Below are positions 42,423-51,590 of a stretch of 64,000 nt of DNA, one piece after another. The notes below the pieces were generated by a model, which was not told the DNA's origin, ran no database searches, and saw only the letters and a program-made list of their open reading frames with translations. This DNA comes from Bacteroidota bacterium (GTDB lineage: Bacteria; Bacteroidota; Bacteroidia; NS11-12g; UBA955). The DNA lies in contig JAUXOK010000023.1 of the NCBI GenBank assembly GCA_030682255.1, forward strand, positions 1 through 64,000, in the 5' to 3' direction. The translations under genes and the position numbers were made by a program. Numbering within the stretch: the first letter of the stretch is position 1; each line of letters opens with the position of its first letter.

Positions 42423-42650
42423 GAGTATCACGGAGAAAAACATTGTGTTACACTGTGCCAACACTGAGCGACACTGTGGAATATAATAGAAATAACACAG
42501 AGTATCACGGAGAAAAACATTGTGTTACACTGTGCAAACACTGAGCAACACTGTGACATGGTTTCACAGAATAAAACACTGTGTTACACCGTGTCAACAC
42601 TGAGCGACACTGTGAAATAGTTTCACAAAATAAAACATCGTGTGAAACCA
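42423..42650. repeat. Palindromic repeat family C, about three and a half tandem units
   Basis: Units of about 65 bp: GAGTATCACGGAGAAAAACA, then TGTGTTACACTGTG, then CAACACTGAGCGACACTGTG. The two halves are partly complementary (CACAGAG/CACGG against CTGTG/CACTG), with submotifs every 9-11 bp. Units start near 42423, 42494, 42561 and 42619, the last truncated. No gene is present. Confidence 0.85.
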
Positions 42651-42694
42651 TAATCAATATAAGTAAAACTTGACAAGGTCAGTTCTCCCCAAAA

Positions 42695-43894
42695 ATGAAA
42701 ATTATCTATTACTCCCCACATCCAACTCATGACATTGTTACTGAAGTGGGTTATGCCACACATCAGAGAGAAACAATTCATGCATTGCAGAAACTTGGTG
42801 TTGAGGTTATTCCTGTAATTATGGGTGGAACAACTTTAGAAGAGGTGCCTTATAAAGAAGGTAAAGCCATCGAACAAAATGGTTTAAAGGGTTTTATAAA
42901 AAAAATATTGCCTCGTTTTATTTGGGTTAGTATCAAAGATTTTATGTTGATGCGATATGATGTAAAAGCCGGGATGAAATTAGAAAAAGCTATTTTGGAG
43001 CATCAACCTGATTTGATTTATGAACGTTCTGAATACCTGCAGGACAGTGGTATCAAACCTGCAAAAAGGCATGGTATTAAGTATTTTTTAGAAGTAAATG
43101 CCCCTTTTGTTCAAGAAATGCGGGAAATGGAAGGTTGGAGTTTTTGGTTGTGGTTAGGACATAAAAAAGAAAAACACAAGTATCAATCTGCTGATAAAAT
43201 ATTTGTTGTTTCTACAGTCTTAAAAGATTTTTTGGTACAACGCTATCAAATTGATTCTACTAAGATTTTAGTTTCACCGAATAAAATCAATAAAGAAGAA
43301 TTTTTAGAAAAAGCTAATGAGAGTCCTGCAATCTCTTTGAATTTTGACAATCCCAATTGGCCTATAATTGGTTTTGTGGGATCTATTTTACCACATCATT
43401 ATGTAGATGTATTGATTGATGCTTTTGCAATCATTAGAAAGCAAGAAACACAAGCTAATCTGTTGATTGTTGGAGGTGGGTCTTTGTTGGATAAATTAAA
43501 ATTAAAAGCCAAAGATTTGGGAATTTCAGACTATATCCTTTTCACAAATAAAGTGCCTCACAAACAAATTCCTGCTATTATTAACAGCATGGATATTTGT
43601 GTAATGCCTGGTTCTAATTGGTATGGTTCACCTATCAAGATTTTTGAATATGGCATTTTAGGCAAAGTGGTTATAGCTCCTGATAATGGTCCTATTCGAG
43701 ATGTAATGGAGCATGAACAAGATGGTTTGTTGATTGATAAAGATGCAAGAATATTGGCAGATGCCATTACTAAACTTATCAATAACCCTGAACTATCAAA
43801 AACGCTAGGTGATAATTTTCGTAACAAGATTATTGCAGATTATACTTGGGAAAAAGCAGGAGAGATTATTTTAGACGCTTTTAATAAAAAATGA
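42695..43894 (+). CDS. GT4 family glycosyltransferase
   Basis: A 399-residue GT-B enzyme. The N-terminal half opens MKIIYYSPHPTHDIVTEVGY, and the C-terminal half has PIIGFVGSILPHH near residue 224, LLIVGGGSLLDKL near residue 255 and PGSNWYGSPIKIFEYGILGK near residue 304, where the serine/proline and second glutamate of the GT4 motif are kept. It overlaps the next GT4 gene by 4 bp (ATGA). Confidence 0.85.
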   Translation: MKIIYYSPHPTHDIVTEVGYATHQRETIHALQKLGVEVIPVIMGGTTLEEVPYKEGKAIEQNGLKGFIKKILPRFIWVSIKDFMLMRYDVKAGMKLEKAILEHQPDLIYERSEYLQDSGIKPAKRHGIKYFLEVNAPFVQEMREMEGWSFWLWLGHKKEKHKYQSADKIFVVSTVLKDFLVQRYQIDSTKILVSPNKINKEEFLEKANESPAISLNFDNPNWPIIGFVGSILPHHYVDVLIDAFAIIRKQETQANLLIVGGGSLLDKLKLKAKDLGISDYILFTNKVPHKQIPAIINSMDICVMPGSNWYGSPIKIFEYGILGKVVIAPDNGPIRDVMEHEQDGLLIDKDARILADAITKLINNPELSKTLGDNFRNKIIADYTWEKAGEIILDAFNKK

Positions 43895-45048
43895 AAATCC
43901 TGCTTTTTACAGACGGTATATATCCATATGAAATGGGAGGCATGCAAAAACATTCTTTTTATTTAGCTAAATATCTTGTAAAACTTAATCATGAAGTTAC
44001 GTTGGTTCATTGTGTCGATAAAAACAAGTCTGTTCCAAGTAATCAAGAGGTTTCAGATTTTATAGCAGGTTCTTCAAATTTGAAAGTTTTAGGTTTTCAT
44101 TTTCCAAATTCTATGCCTTTTCCGGGTCATTATATTTATAGGAATTGGTTATACAGCGGCTTGATTTATAATCATTTTAAAAATACGTTAATTGATTATG
44201 ACTTGATTTATACGCAAGGATTTACGGCATGGCAGTTGTTAAAAAACGTTAAAAATGCCAAAAAACCTCCTGTAATTGTTAATTTACATGGTTTGGAAAT
44301 GTTTCAAACTTCGTTTTCTGCGAAAGAAAAATTACAAAAATTCTTATTGAAAATTCCTGCAAAATATGTCATCAAACATGCTGATTTTGTTCAATCTTTA
44401 GGTGGTAAATTAACTCTTCTTTTAGAGAAATTAACAGCTAAATCAAAAGTTTTTTCTTGCGGCATTGGTATTGATTCAACTTGGATGAAACAAGATTTAG
44501 TTAGCTCATCAAATATTGATTCTCTCAAACCTTTAAAATTTGTTTTCATAGGAAGATACGAAAAAAGAAAAGGCATTGATGTTTTAAACGAAGCTTTAAA
44601 TTTAGATGAATCATTTAAAAACGAGTTGCATATCGATTTTATTGGTCCCATACCAACTGATAAACAACTGATTGGCAATCATATTATTTATCATGGCACA
44701 ATAAATGATGAACAGGCTATCAAGGCTATTTTAAGTAAAGCAGATGTATTGGTTGTGCCATCATTATCGGAAGGTATGCCGACAGTAATCTTAGAAGCCA
44801 TGTCTATGGGTTTAGCTATTTTAGCAACGGATGTAGGAGCTGTTTCAGAGTTGGTAAACAATGGTAATGGTTGGCTTATTAATCCTAATAATTCTAAAAG
44901 TCTTTTTGAGCATTTAAAGTTGATTCATCAATTGAACCCTGAACAGATATCACAGAAAAAAAAGGCATCTTTATCGGTGGTGAAAACCTATAATTGGTCT
45001 CAAAAAATTGAGGAATATGTCTATCATTTTAAATCTATTATCGGTTGA
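43891..45048 (+). CDS. GT4 family glycosyltransferase
   Basis: A 385-residue GT-B enzyme with YPYEMGGMQKHSFYLAKYL near residue 12 (acceptor loop GG), FVFIGRYEKRKGIDVLNEAL near residue 217 and VPSLSEGMPTVILEAMSMG near residue 289, a textbook E-x(7)-E motif. It is coupled by ATGA to the preceding GT4 gene and overlaps the next TTG start by 4 bp, so the three genes form one translation unit. Confidence 0.87.
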   Translation: MKILLFTDGIYPYEMGGMQKHSFYLAKYLVKLNHEVTLVHCVDKNKSVPSNQEVSDFIAGSSNLKVLGFHFPNSMPFPGHYIYRNWLYSGLIYNHFKNTLIDYDLIYTQGFTAWQLLKNVKNAKKPPVIVNLHGLEMFQTSFSAKEKLQKFLLKIPAKYVIKHADFVQSLGGKLTLLLEKLTAKSKVFSCGIGIDSTWMKQDLVSSSNIDSLKPLKFVFIGRYEKRKGIDVLNEALNLDESFKNELHIDFIGPIPTDKQLIGNHIIYHGTINDEQAIKAILSKADVLVVPSLSEGMPTVILEAMSMGLAILATDVGAVSELVNNGNGWLINPNNSKSLFEHLKLIHQLNPEQISQKKKASLSVVKTYNWSQKIEEYVYHFKSIIG

Positions 45049-46412
45049 TTAAAGAATTAAAATATCTTTGGAAATTAATACAACCTATTGCTATCAGATT
45101 ATTAGCATTGGTTTTGGCTAGTTTTGTTGGTAGTGCTGCTGCCATATTAGTTTCGCTTTTAATCTTATTAATTGATTTAAGCAAAGGAAAACTAACCTAT
45201 GTTTTAATAGTTTTTTTGTCTCTGTTATTATTTTCCGACAGCAATGCGCCCATGTTTTTTCAATCAGGCAAAAATGCCAAAGACCTTGCATTGATTTTGT
45301 TGTCTTTATATTTAATAGTGAAAGGAAAAACCAATTTTCAATACAGCTACCTTAAGTATTTTGCATTTTATATATTAATAGCTTTTATAGGATTACTATT
45401 TGCTAATTTTAATACGATAGGTTTGCAGAAATTGTTGTCTTATGCATTGGTCATTTGGGTAGTTCCAGTGTTTTTATTTTTAATTTTTGAGAAAGGAGAA
45501 GGTTTAATTTTTTCTAGACAAATAATTGTCACATTTGCATTTTTGTATATTATAAGCATTGTTTTATCGAGGTTAAATCCATTTTATTTTGCGCAATTTG
45601 GAAGGTTCAATGGTATTCATAGAAACCCCAATGGTGTGGGCATATTCGCAACCTTATTTATTATGAATATATACATCTTGCGCGAAAAATTCAGAGATAT
45701 TTTTAGCAAAAAGGTGTTTTATCTCATTGTAGGCGTATTTGTATTTTGTGTTGTGTTGTCGGGTTCAAGAAATGCCATAATATCACTTGGTGTTTTTGCG
45801 CTTTTTTCAGTGCTTAGAATCAAATTGGTTTTAGGATTTTTGATTGTTTTAATTTTTGCATCAAGTTATCAATTCATATTAATGCAAATTGAGTCACTGA
45901 TTTTGAGTTCTAATTTAGAAAATGAATTAAGGTTAGATACACTTTCTTATGCTTCAGGAAGAATTTATATTTGGCAAGCCTGTTGGATGGAAATACAAAA
46001 TAACTATTGGCTAGGTCATGGTTTTTCATACGAAGAATATTCCAAATGGGACAAAGCCTATTACAAAATTTTACCCATGCTAATTCATAATTATGGCAAT
46101 ATCCATAATTCATATCTTACCATTTGGCTCAATACAGGATTGTTGGGCTTAATAGCGTTTTTATTTGGAATAATCAGATATGTTGTAAAGTTTCAATTTA
46201 AAAGCAAGTTGTTAGCACCTTTTATATTTGGCGCATTTTTTTTAGCCTTTTTTGAAAGTTATTTAGTTGCGTCATTAAATCCTTATACGTGGCAGTTATG
46301 GTTTGCCTTTTTCATTGTCAGCATTCAAATTAAACCAACTATTTTCATCAATAAACAACCAATAAAAACTTCCATGGCTGAAGAAATTTCCAGCGTGGAT
46401 AAGCCTTATTAA
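45045..46412 (+). CDS. O-antigen polymerase/ligase-like membrane protein (Wzy/WaaL type)
   Basis: A 455-residue protein with about eleven hydrophobic segments and a long extracytoplasmic loop (about residues 285-360) that contains the Wzy_C-type core SGRIYIWQACW...YWLGHGFSYEEY and an NSYLTIWLNTGLLG segment. Such proteins polymerise or ligate lipid-linked repeat units at the periplasmic face. The start is TTG 45045, overlapping the GT4 stop. Its last 117 bp are overlapped by the antisense gene ending at 46296. Confidence 0.8.
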   Translation: MIKELKYLWKLIQPIAIRLLALVLASFVGSAAAILVSLLILLIDLSKGKLTYVLIVFLSLLLFSDSNAPMFFQSGKNAKDLALILLSLYLIVKGKTNFQYSYLKYFAFYILIAFIGLLFANFNTIGLQKLLSYALVIWVVPVFLFLIFEKGEGLIFSRQIIVTFAFLYIISIVLSRLNPFYFAQFGRFNGIHRNPNGVGIFATLFIMNIYILREKFRDIFSKKVFYLIVGVFVFCVVLSGSRNAIISLGVFALFSVLRIKLVLGFLIVLIFASSYQFILMQIESLILSSNLENELRLDTLSYASGRIYIWQACWMEIQNNYWLGHGFSYEEYSKWDKAYYKILPMLIHNYGNIHNSYLTIWLNTGLLGLIAFLFGIIRYVVKFQFKSKLLAPFIFGAFFLAFFESYLVASLNPYTWQLWFAFFIVSIQIKPTIFINKQPIKTSMAEEISSVDKPY

Positions 46413-47516
46413 CCAGTAAACAGATTTCGAATTTTTTATTTCTTGATGGCTTGTTTTTCGGATTCTTCTGAATAAAAGCCCCAAAATAAATATTCCTATT
46501 AACCCCATTTCAGACAACCATCGCAATGCGCCTGATGCACCATCAGAAGCATTGTAATGTTTGAAAATGGGGTTTTTTATTTGATTTAATACATGTTTTT
46601 GATAGGCCAAATGATGGCTTCCAAGTCCTCCACCTAAAAGTGGATTATTCTTGAATTGCATCCATGTTACAACAGCATTTAAATAAATAGATCTCGATGA
46701 ACTGTTGTATGTTTCAAGAGTTTCATAACTTGGTATAGCAGGAAAATTTTTGAATAAAACAATGGTTTGAAATATGCGTTTTTGGGTTCCATGATACATC
46801 AACATCATTGAGAGTATGGCAATTAAACTCAAAAAATATATGATTTTAAGTCTAACAGATTTTACAGTAAATATCGTTAATAAAAAATAAATCAATATAC
46901 CAAGCCAAGCAGCTCCGCTAAAAGTAAAAAATAAAGCAATTGCAATAATTATTAAACTCAATTTTTCTCTCAACAAAAGTGAGTTTATTTTACCCATGTA
47001 ATAAATAAAAACTGGAGAAATAAGTAATGCTAAAAAAAAGGGTTCATCGCAAATACTATAACATCTAAAAAGCCCAAGCCAAGCCCCCTTTAATGGTGTA
47101 ATATGAATGTTTAATACATGTAAAATTTGTTCGGGTATACAAAGAAAAGCAGCAAATACAGCAATTTGGACATAGCGTTTTAAAAGCTGCTCCTTGTTTA
47201 ACCATTGCATTTTAATAAAACCATACCAAGTAATTCCAATAAACAAAAAACCCAAAATTTGTTTAGAAAAATCTAAAAATGGATATGGATTAATCATTAA
47301 ACTTATAAAGCTAGAAATACCAATTATTGCTACAATTTTTGTATACCGATTCAAGCATAATTGTCTTATTCCAATTGTTTTTATAGCAATTAAAATTACT
47401 AAAACATATAATGGATAAAACCAATAAAAATCAAATAAGCTATAAAAATTCTTTACCGAAATGGTAAAGAATAATGATAAAAGCATGAGCCAGGAGAGTA
47501 TGTTTCTATAATTCAT
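46296..47516 (-). CDS. Second Wzy-like membrane protein, probably 3-prime truncated
   Basis: A 406-residue protein with about ten hydrophobic segments and a Wzy_C-type loop (SSSRSIYLNAVVTWMQFK, then PLLGGGLGSHHLAYQKHV, near residues 275-310). It is the only polysaccharide gene on the minus strand before cysS. The last 39 codons or so are antisense to the end of the Wzy-like gene at 45045 and no longer look like membrane segments, so the natural end seems to have been lost by inversion or deletion near 46415. Its start shares a palindromic promoter with the divergent GT4 gene. Confidence 0.65.
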   Translation of the reverse strand: MNYRNILSWLMLLSLFFTISVKNFYSLFDFYWFYPLYVLVILIAIKTIGIRQLCLNRYTKIVAIIGISSFISLMINPYPFLDFSKQILGFLFIGITWYGFIKMQWLNKEQLLKRYVQIAVFAAFLCIPEQILHVLNIHITPLKGAWLGLFRCYSICDEPFFLALLISPVFIYYMGKINSLLLREKLSLIIIAIALFFTFSGAAWLGILIYFLLTIFTVKSVRLKIIYFLSLIAILSMMLMYHGTQKRIFQTIVLFKNFPAIPSYETLETYNSSSRSIYLNAVVTWMQFKNNPLLGGGLGSHHLAYQKHVLNQIKNPIFKHYNASDGASGALRWLSEMGLIGIFILGLLFRRIRKTSHQEIKNSKSVYWLIRLIHAGNFFSHGSFYWLFIDENSWFNLNADNEKGKP

Positions 47517-47523
47517 GAATTAG

Positions 47524-47543
47524 TTTACATTTGCAAATGTAAA
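47524..47543. promoter_or_regulatory. Divergent promoter: 20-bp palindrome with two head-to-head -7 boxes
   Basis: TTTACATTTGCAAATGTAAA is a perfect palindrome containing TACATTTG on each strand (47526-47533 on +, 47534-47541 on -). Both match TAnnTTTG. The + start codon (47548) and - start codon (47516) lie 15 and 18 bp from the respective boxes. Confidence 0.65.
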
Positions 47544-47547
47544 GATT

Positions 47548-48597
47548 TTGAGAATATTAATCCTATATACTGAGCTTGCGGACTATGTTGTTAATAATTT
47601 TAATGTGTTTTTGAGTCAAAATCCAGATGCAAAAATGCTTGTTATTCACTATCCTGTAAATTCTGAAGCCCCTTTTGTATTTAAGAAAGTAACTAATGCT
47701 AACTTTTTGGTTTTTCAATCCGACAATTGGTCAACTACCTTAGATACCATCCATCAGTTTAATCCAAATATCATATTATGTTCTGGATGGAGCAATAAAC
47801 ATTATCTAAATTTAATCAAATCTATACCAAATACAACCAAAAGGGTGCTTTGTTTCGATAATCAATGGCAAGGTACAATCAAACAGAAAATTTTATCAAC
47901 ATTCTCTAAATGGAGTTTTTTAAAGTACTTTAACATGGCTTGGGTTGCAGGTGAACCACAAAAAGAATACGCATTGCGTTTGGGTTTTAAGGAAGCAAAT
48001 ATTTTCAGAGGCTTATACCCTGCTAATGAAGCCGTTTTTTCTCCCATAGGCAAAGAAAAACTTGAAAACAATCAAGCATTTCCAAAAATTTTAATAAGTA
48101 TTGCCAGATATATTCCACAAAAAGATTTGCCAACGCTTTGGAAAGCTTTTATTAAGGTCAATCAATCTTTAGGTAATACATGGAAATTGTATAGTTTTGG
48201 GCAAGGAGAATTATTTAATCAAAGAATAGAAAATGACTACATCACACATTTTGGTTTTGTTCAACCAGAACAAATGAAACCCTATTTGTTAGAATCTGGT
48301 GTTTATGTCTTACCTAGCATGTACGAACCCTGGGGCGTTGCTGTCCACGAAATGGCATTATGTGCTATGCCACTAGTTTTAAGCGATAAAGTGGGAGCAG
48401 CTACACAATTTTTGACCCATCAAAATGGGTATTCTTTCAAAGCTGGAAATGCGTTGGATTTGGAACAAAAGTTAAGTCTTATTATGAATCTGTCGGATGA
48501 AGCATTGTGGAATATGGCTTCCTATAGTTATAAGTTGGCTTCAAGTTCTTCGCCTTCTATTTGGTCAGAAACATTGTTAAAAATTTTTAAGTCATAG
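47548..48597 (+). CDS. GT4-like glycosyltransferase
   Basis: A 349-residue GT-B protein. The N-terminal half is unusual for GT4 (MRILILYTELADYVVNNFN); the C-terminal half has ISIARYIPQKDLPTLWKAF near residue 184, FGFVQPEQMKPYL and LPSMYEPWGVAVHEMALC near residue 253, with the E-x(7)-E motif. Translation starts at TTG 47548, 15 bp after the -7 box. It is followed by AsnB after 7 bp. Confidence 0.8.
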   Translation: MRILILYTELADYVVNNFNVFLSQNPDAKMLVIHYPVNSEAPFVFKKVTNANFLVFQSDNWSTTLDTIHQFNPNIILCSGWSNKHYLNLIKSIPNTTKRVLCFDNQWQGTIKQKILSTFSKWSFLKYFNMAWVAGEPQKEYALRLGFKEANIFRGLYPANEAVFSPIGKEKLENNQAFPKILISIARYIPQKDLPTLWKAFIKVNQSLGNTWKLYSFGQGELFNQRIENDYITHFGFVQPEQMKPYLLESGVYVLPSMYEPWGVAVHEMALCAMPLVLSDKVGAATQFLTHQNGYSFKAGNALDLEQKLSLIMNLSDEALWNMASYSYKLASSSSPSIWSETLLKIFKS

Positions 48598-48604
48598 TAT
48601 AATC

Positions 48605-50419
48605 ATGTGTGGAATTAGTGGTATAATCAATCTACAAAACATTGACATTGTAAAAAGCCAACTTGATGGCATGAATTTATCTATGAAACATCGTGGTCCG
48701 GATGATGAAGGTGTTTTTTATGACGATTTTGTTGGATTAACACAAACAAGGCTCTCAATTATTGATTTGTCTAGTCAAGGTCATCAGCCAATGTTATCTA
48801 GAGATAGTAAATTAGCGATCGTGTTTAATGGCGAAATCTATAATTTTAAAAGTCTTAAAAAGGAATTGTCGGATTATGATTTTGTAACTCAAACGGATAC
48901 TGAAGTAATTTTGGCAGCCTATTTAAAATGGGGAATTGCTATGGTTGAAAAATTGGATGGAATGTTTGCAATAGCTTTGTATGATATTCCTGAAAAAAGA
49001 GTTTATTTAATTAGAGATAGATTAGGTGTAAAACCACTTTATTATTATCAATCGGAACACAATGAAACTTTTTTTGCTTCAGAGATTAGAACGATTATTA
49101 AAGGCTCTAAAATCAAACCTAAATTAAATCAAAACGAACTAAAAGATTATCTAACATTTCAAACTTGTACAAATAATCAAACTTTGGTAAAAGGTATTTA
49201 TGCCATTTCACCAGGAACCTACCATTGTTATTCGACTCAAAATAATCATATAGTTTCTTTCTGGAAACCTACTCCAACTATTAATTCAACAGATTCTAGG
49301 GTTCAGGCTGTTAAAAATGTGAGAGAATTGTTGTTTCAGTCAGTTGAAAAGCGATTGATGGCAGATGTGCCTTTGGGTGCGTTTTTATCTGGAGGAATTG
49401 ATAGTAGCGCCATTGTTGCAGCTATGAGCGAATTTGGTTCTCATGTAAACACATTTAATGTGAATTTTGCAGAAGGTCAATTTTCAGAAGCCGTTTTTGC
49501 ACAAATGATTGCAAAAAAATTCAACACCAATCACACAGAAATCAATTTAAAACCCAACGAATTCTTAAATCTACTACCAAACGGTATCGAGGCGCTCGAT
49601 CATCCAAGTGTTGACGGTTTGAATACTTATGTTGTATCAAAAGCTACTAAGGATGCCGGTATTACTGTTGCATTGTCGGGTGTTGGTGGCGATGAGTGGT
49701 TTGCAGGTTACCCAATTTTCAATCGTTTGGTATCTAAACAACATGAAAAACTAAAATATATACCAAAACCTTTAAGAAGTATTACCTCAACTTTAGCGCA
49801 ATTAAAAACAAATGAAACAACACGAAAACGTTGGGAATTTTTTGCCTCTGATTTGAGTTTTAATGAGTTGTATCAAACTCAAAAAATGGTTTTTTCTTCA
49901 TCACAAATGAATCATTTGTTAAATTATAATTCTTTAACAAATTCCAATTTGGATATCGCAAATATTTCGGAATTATCTGTCTTAGAATGGCAAAAGTATT
50001 TAATGCCAGTTTTATTGAGAGATACAGATCAAATGGGAATGGCGCATTCTCTTGAAATTAGAGAACCCTTTATGGATTATCAATTAATTGAATACCTGCT
50101 AAGTCTACCTGATGCTTATAAAATAGGTAGTCAACCTAAACAATTGTTGGTAGATGCAATGGGTGGTATACTGCCAAACGAAATTGTCAATAGACCTAAA
50201 ATGGGATTTGTTTTACCCTACGAAGTTTGGCTGAAAACAGACTTAAAAGACTATGTTAAACAAGGTTTGTCTTATATCAAATCTCACCAAGCATTTAATA
50301 CGGAATATGTAGCATATTTAGAAACAAATTATTTTGAAAATCATTTTCATATTCGTTGGAACATGATATGGATACTTGCGGTTTTGGGACATTGGATGAA
50401 TAACAATCAAGTAAGTTAA
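48605..50419 (+). CDS. asnB: Asparagine synthetase B-like glutamine-dependent amidotransferase
   Basis: A 604-residue protein: an N-terminal Ntn glutaminase domain beginning MCGISGI with nucleophile Cys2 and the RGPDDEG and RLSIIDL elements, then a PP-loop synthetase domain with LSGGIDSSAIVAAM near residue 260 and SGVGGDEWFAGY near residue 358. Full length and intact. In capsule and O-antigen clusters such enzymes amidate a sugar carboxylate (WbpS/AsnB type) as well as making asparagine, so amidation of the uronic acid from the epimerase pathway is possible. Confidence 0.88.
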   Translation: MCGISGIINLQNIDIVKSQLDGMNLSMKHRGPDDEGVFYDDFVGLTQTRLSIIDLSSQGHQPMLSRDSKLAIVFNGEIYNFKSLKKELSDYDFVTQTDTEVILAAYLKWGIAMVEKLDGMFAIALYDIPEKRVYLIRDRLGVKPLYYYQSEHNETFFASEIRTIIKGSKIKPKLNQNELKDYLTFQTCTNNQTLVKGIYAISPGTYHCYSTQNNHIVSFWKPTPTINSTDSRVQAVKNVRELLFQSVEKRLMADVPLGAFLSGGIDSSAIVAAMSEFGSHVNTFNVNFAEGQFSEAVFAQMIAKKFNTNHTEINLKPNEFLNLLPNGIEALDHPSVDGLNTYVVSKATKDAGITVALSGVGGDEWFAGYPIFNRLVSKQHEKLKYIPKPLRSITSTLAQLKTNETTRKRWEFFASDLSFNELYQTQKMVFSSSQMNHLLNYNSLTNSNLDIANISELSVLEWQKYLMPVLLRDTDQMGMAHSLEIREPFMDYQLIEYLLSLPDAYKIGSQPKQLLVDAMGGILPNEIVNRPKMGFVLPYEVWLKTDLKDYVKQGLSYIKSHQAFNTEYVAYLETNYFENHFHIRWNMIWILAVLGHWMNNNQVS

Positions 50420-50425
50420 TCGGAA

Positions 50426-51571
50426 ATGCAAGAAGAAATAGTAATTTTTACAGATTGGTATGTGCCAGGCTATAAAGCTGGTGGTCCGATTCAGTCGGTT
50501 TATAATTTGGTGGAATTATTGAGCAAGCATTATCATGTTAAAGTGATAACTAGAAATACAGACTACCAATCCAATAAGCCATACAGCGATATTGTGGCCG
50601 ATGAATGGGTGAAAGTTAAAGAAAATCAAGAGGTTTTTTATTGCAGTTCTGCTAAATTAAGCATTAGTTTAATCAAACAATTCATTAAACTGAATAAAGA
50701 TAAAAGAATACTAATCAATGGGTTATTTTCTTTTTATTTTAGTTTTTTACCATTGTTATTTGTTGTCATATTAGGTGTTAAAAAAAGCTTTGTAGCTGTT
50801 AGAGGCATGTTACATCAATCCGCTCTTTCTGTAAAACCAATCAAAAAACAAATTTTTTTAGCCTTTGCCAGAGGATTTGGACTTTATAAATCTACAGTTT
50901 TGTTGTCTACTTCAGTTCAAGAAACCAAAGAGATTAAAATGGCTTTAGGAGGTAAAGTAAATATTCAGTTAATTAAAAATATTCCATTAGTAGTAAAAGA
51001 TTTAAATATTTCAGAAAAGCATTTTAAAAATGAAAATAACCAACTAAAAATATTGTTTTTAGGAAGAATCTCTGAAGAGAAAAATGCGCATATATTGGTA
51101 GATGCCTTGCAAAATTATCCTTTGCCTATAAAAGTTGTTTTTTGCGGGGCTTATGTCAATCAGGTTTATTTTAATGAGTTTGAAAAAAAACTTAATCAAT
51201 TGCCTAATCATATCCAATATCAATACATCAATGATTTACCTCATCAACAGATTGAAACCTTGTTTTTTAATTCAGATATTTTAGTATTACCGAGTTTAGG
51301 TGAAAATTTTGGACACGCTATTTTTGAAAGTTTTGCTTTTGCAACCCCAGTAATCATAGGTAATAACACCCCATGGAAAAATATTGAGGAAAAACAAATT
51401 GGTATAGAAATAAATCCAAATAGAACAGATGAGTTAATCCAAGCAATTAGATTTTTTCATGAACTATCTCCAAGTGAATATCTGGTTTGGCAAAACAATG
51501 CTTATCAATTTGCCAAAACATATTTTAATTCAAATAATTTTGAAGAATTGTATTTAAACCTATTTTCTTGA
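50426..51571 (+). CDS. GT4 family glycosyltransferase
   Basis: A 381-residue GT-B enzyme with FTDWYVPGYKAGGPIQSVYN near residue 8 (the GGP acceptor loop seen in many colanic acid and capsule enzymes), KILFLGRISEEKNAHILVDA near residue 208 and LPSLGENFGHAIFESFAFA near residue 288 with the conserved glutamates. One hydrophobic stretch near residue 105 may touch the membrane. It lies 6 bp after AsnB. Confidence 0.85.
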   Translation: MQEEIVIFTDWYVPGYKAGGPIQSVYNLVELLSKHYHVKVITRNTDYQSNKPYSDIVADEWVKVKENQEVFYCSSAKLSISLIKQFIKLNKDKRILINGLFSFYFSFLPLLFVVILGVKKSFVAVRGMLHQSALSVKPIKKQIFLAFARGFGLYKSTVLLSTSVQETKEIKMALGGKVNIQLIKNIPLVVKDLNISEKHFKNENNQLKILFLGRISEEKNAHILVDALQNYPLPIKVVFCGAYVNQVYFNEFEKKLNQLPNHIQYQYINDLPHQQIETLFFNSDILVLPSLGENFGHAIFESFAFATPVIIGNNTPWKNIEEKQIGIEINPNRTDELIQAIRFFHELSPSEYLVWQNNAYQFAKTYFNSNNFEELYLNLFS

Positions 51572-51590
51572 TTATTTTTGCCATCAATTC

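Noticed and set aside
46296-46412. Sequencing or assembly error causing the antisense overlap
   Set aside because: Both frames are open to their stops and no frameshift is needed; a real rearrangement is simpler, though resequencing would settle it.
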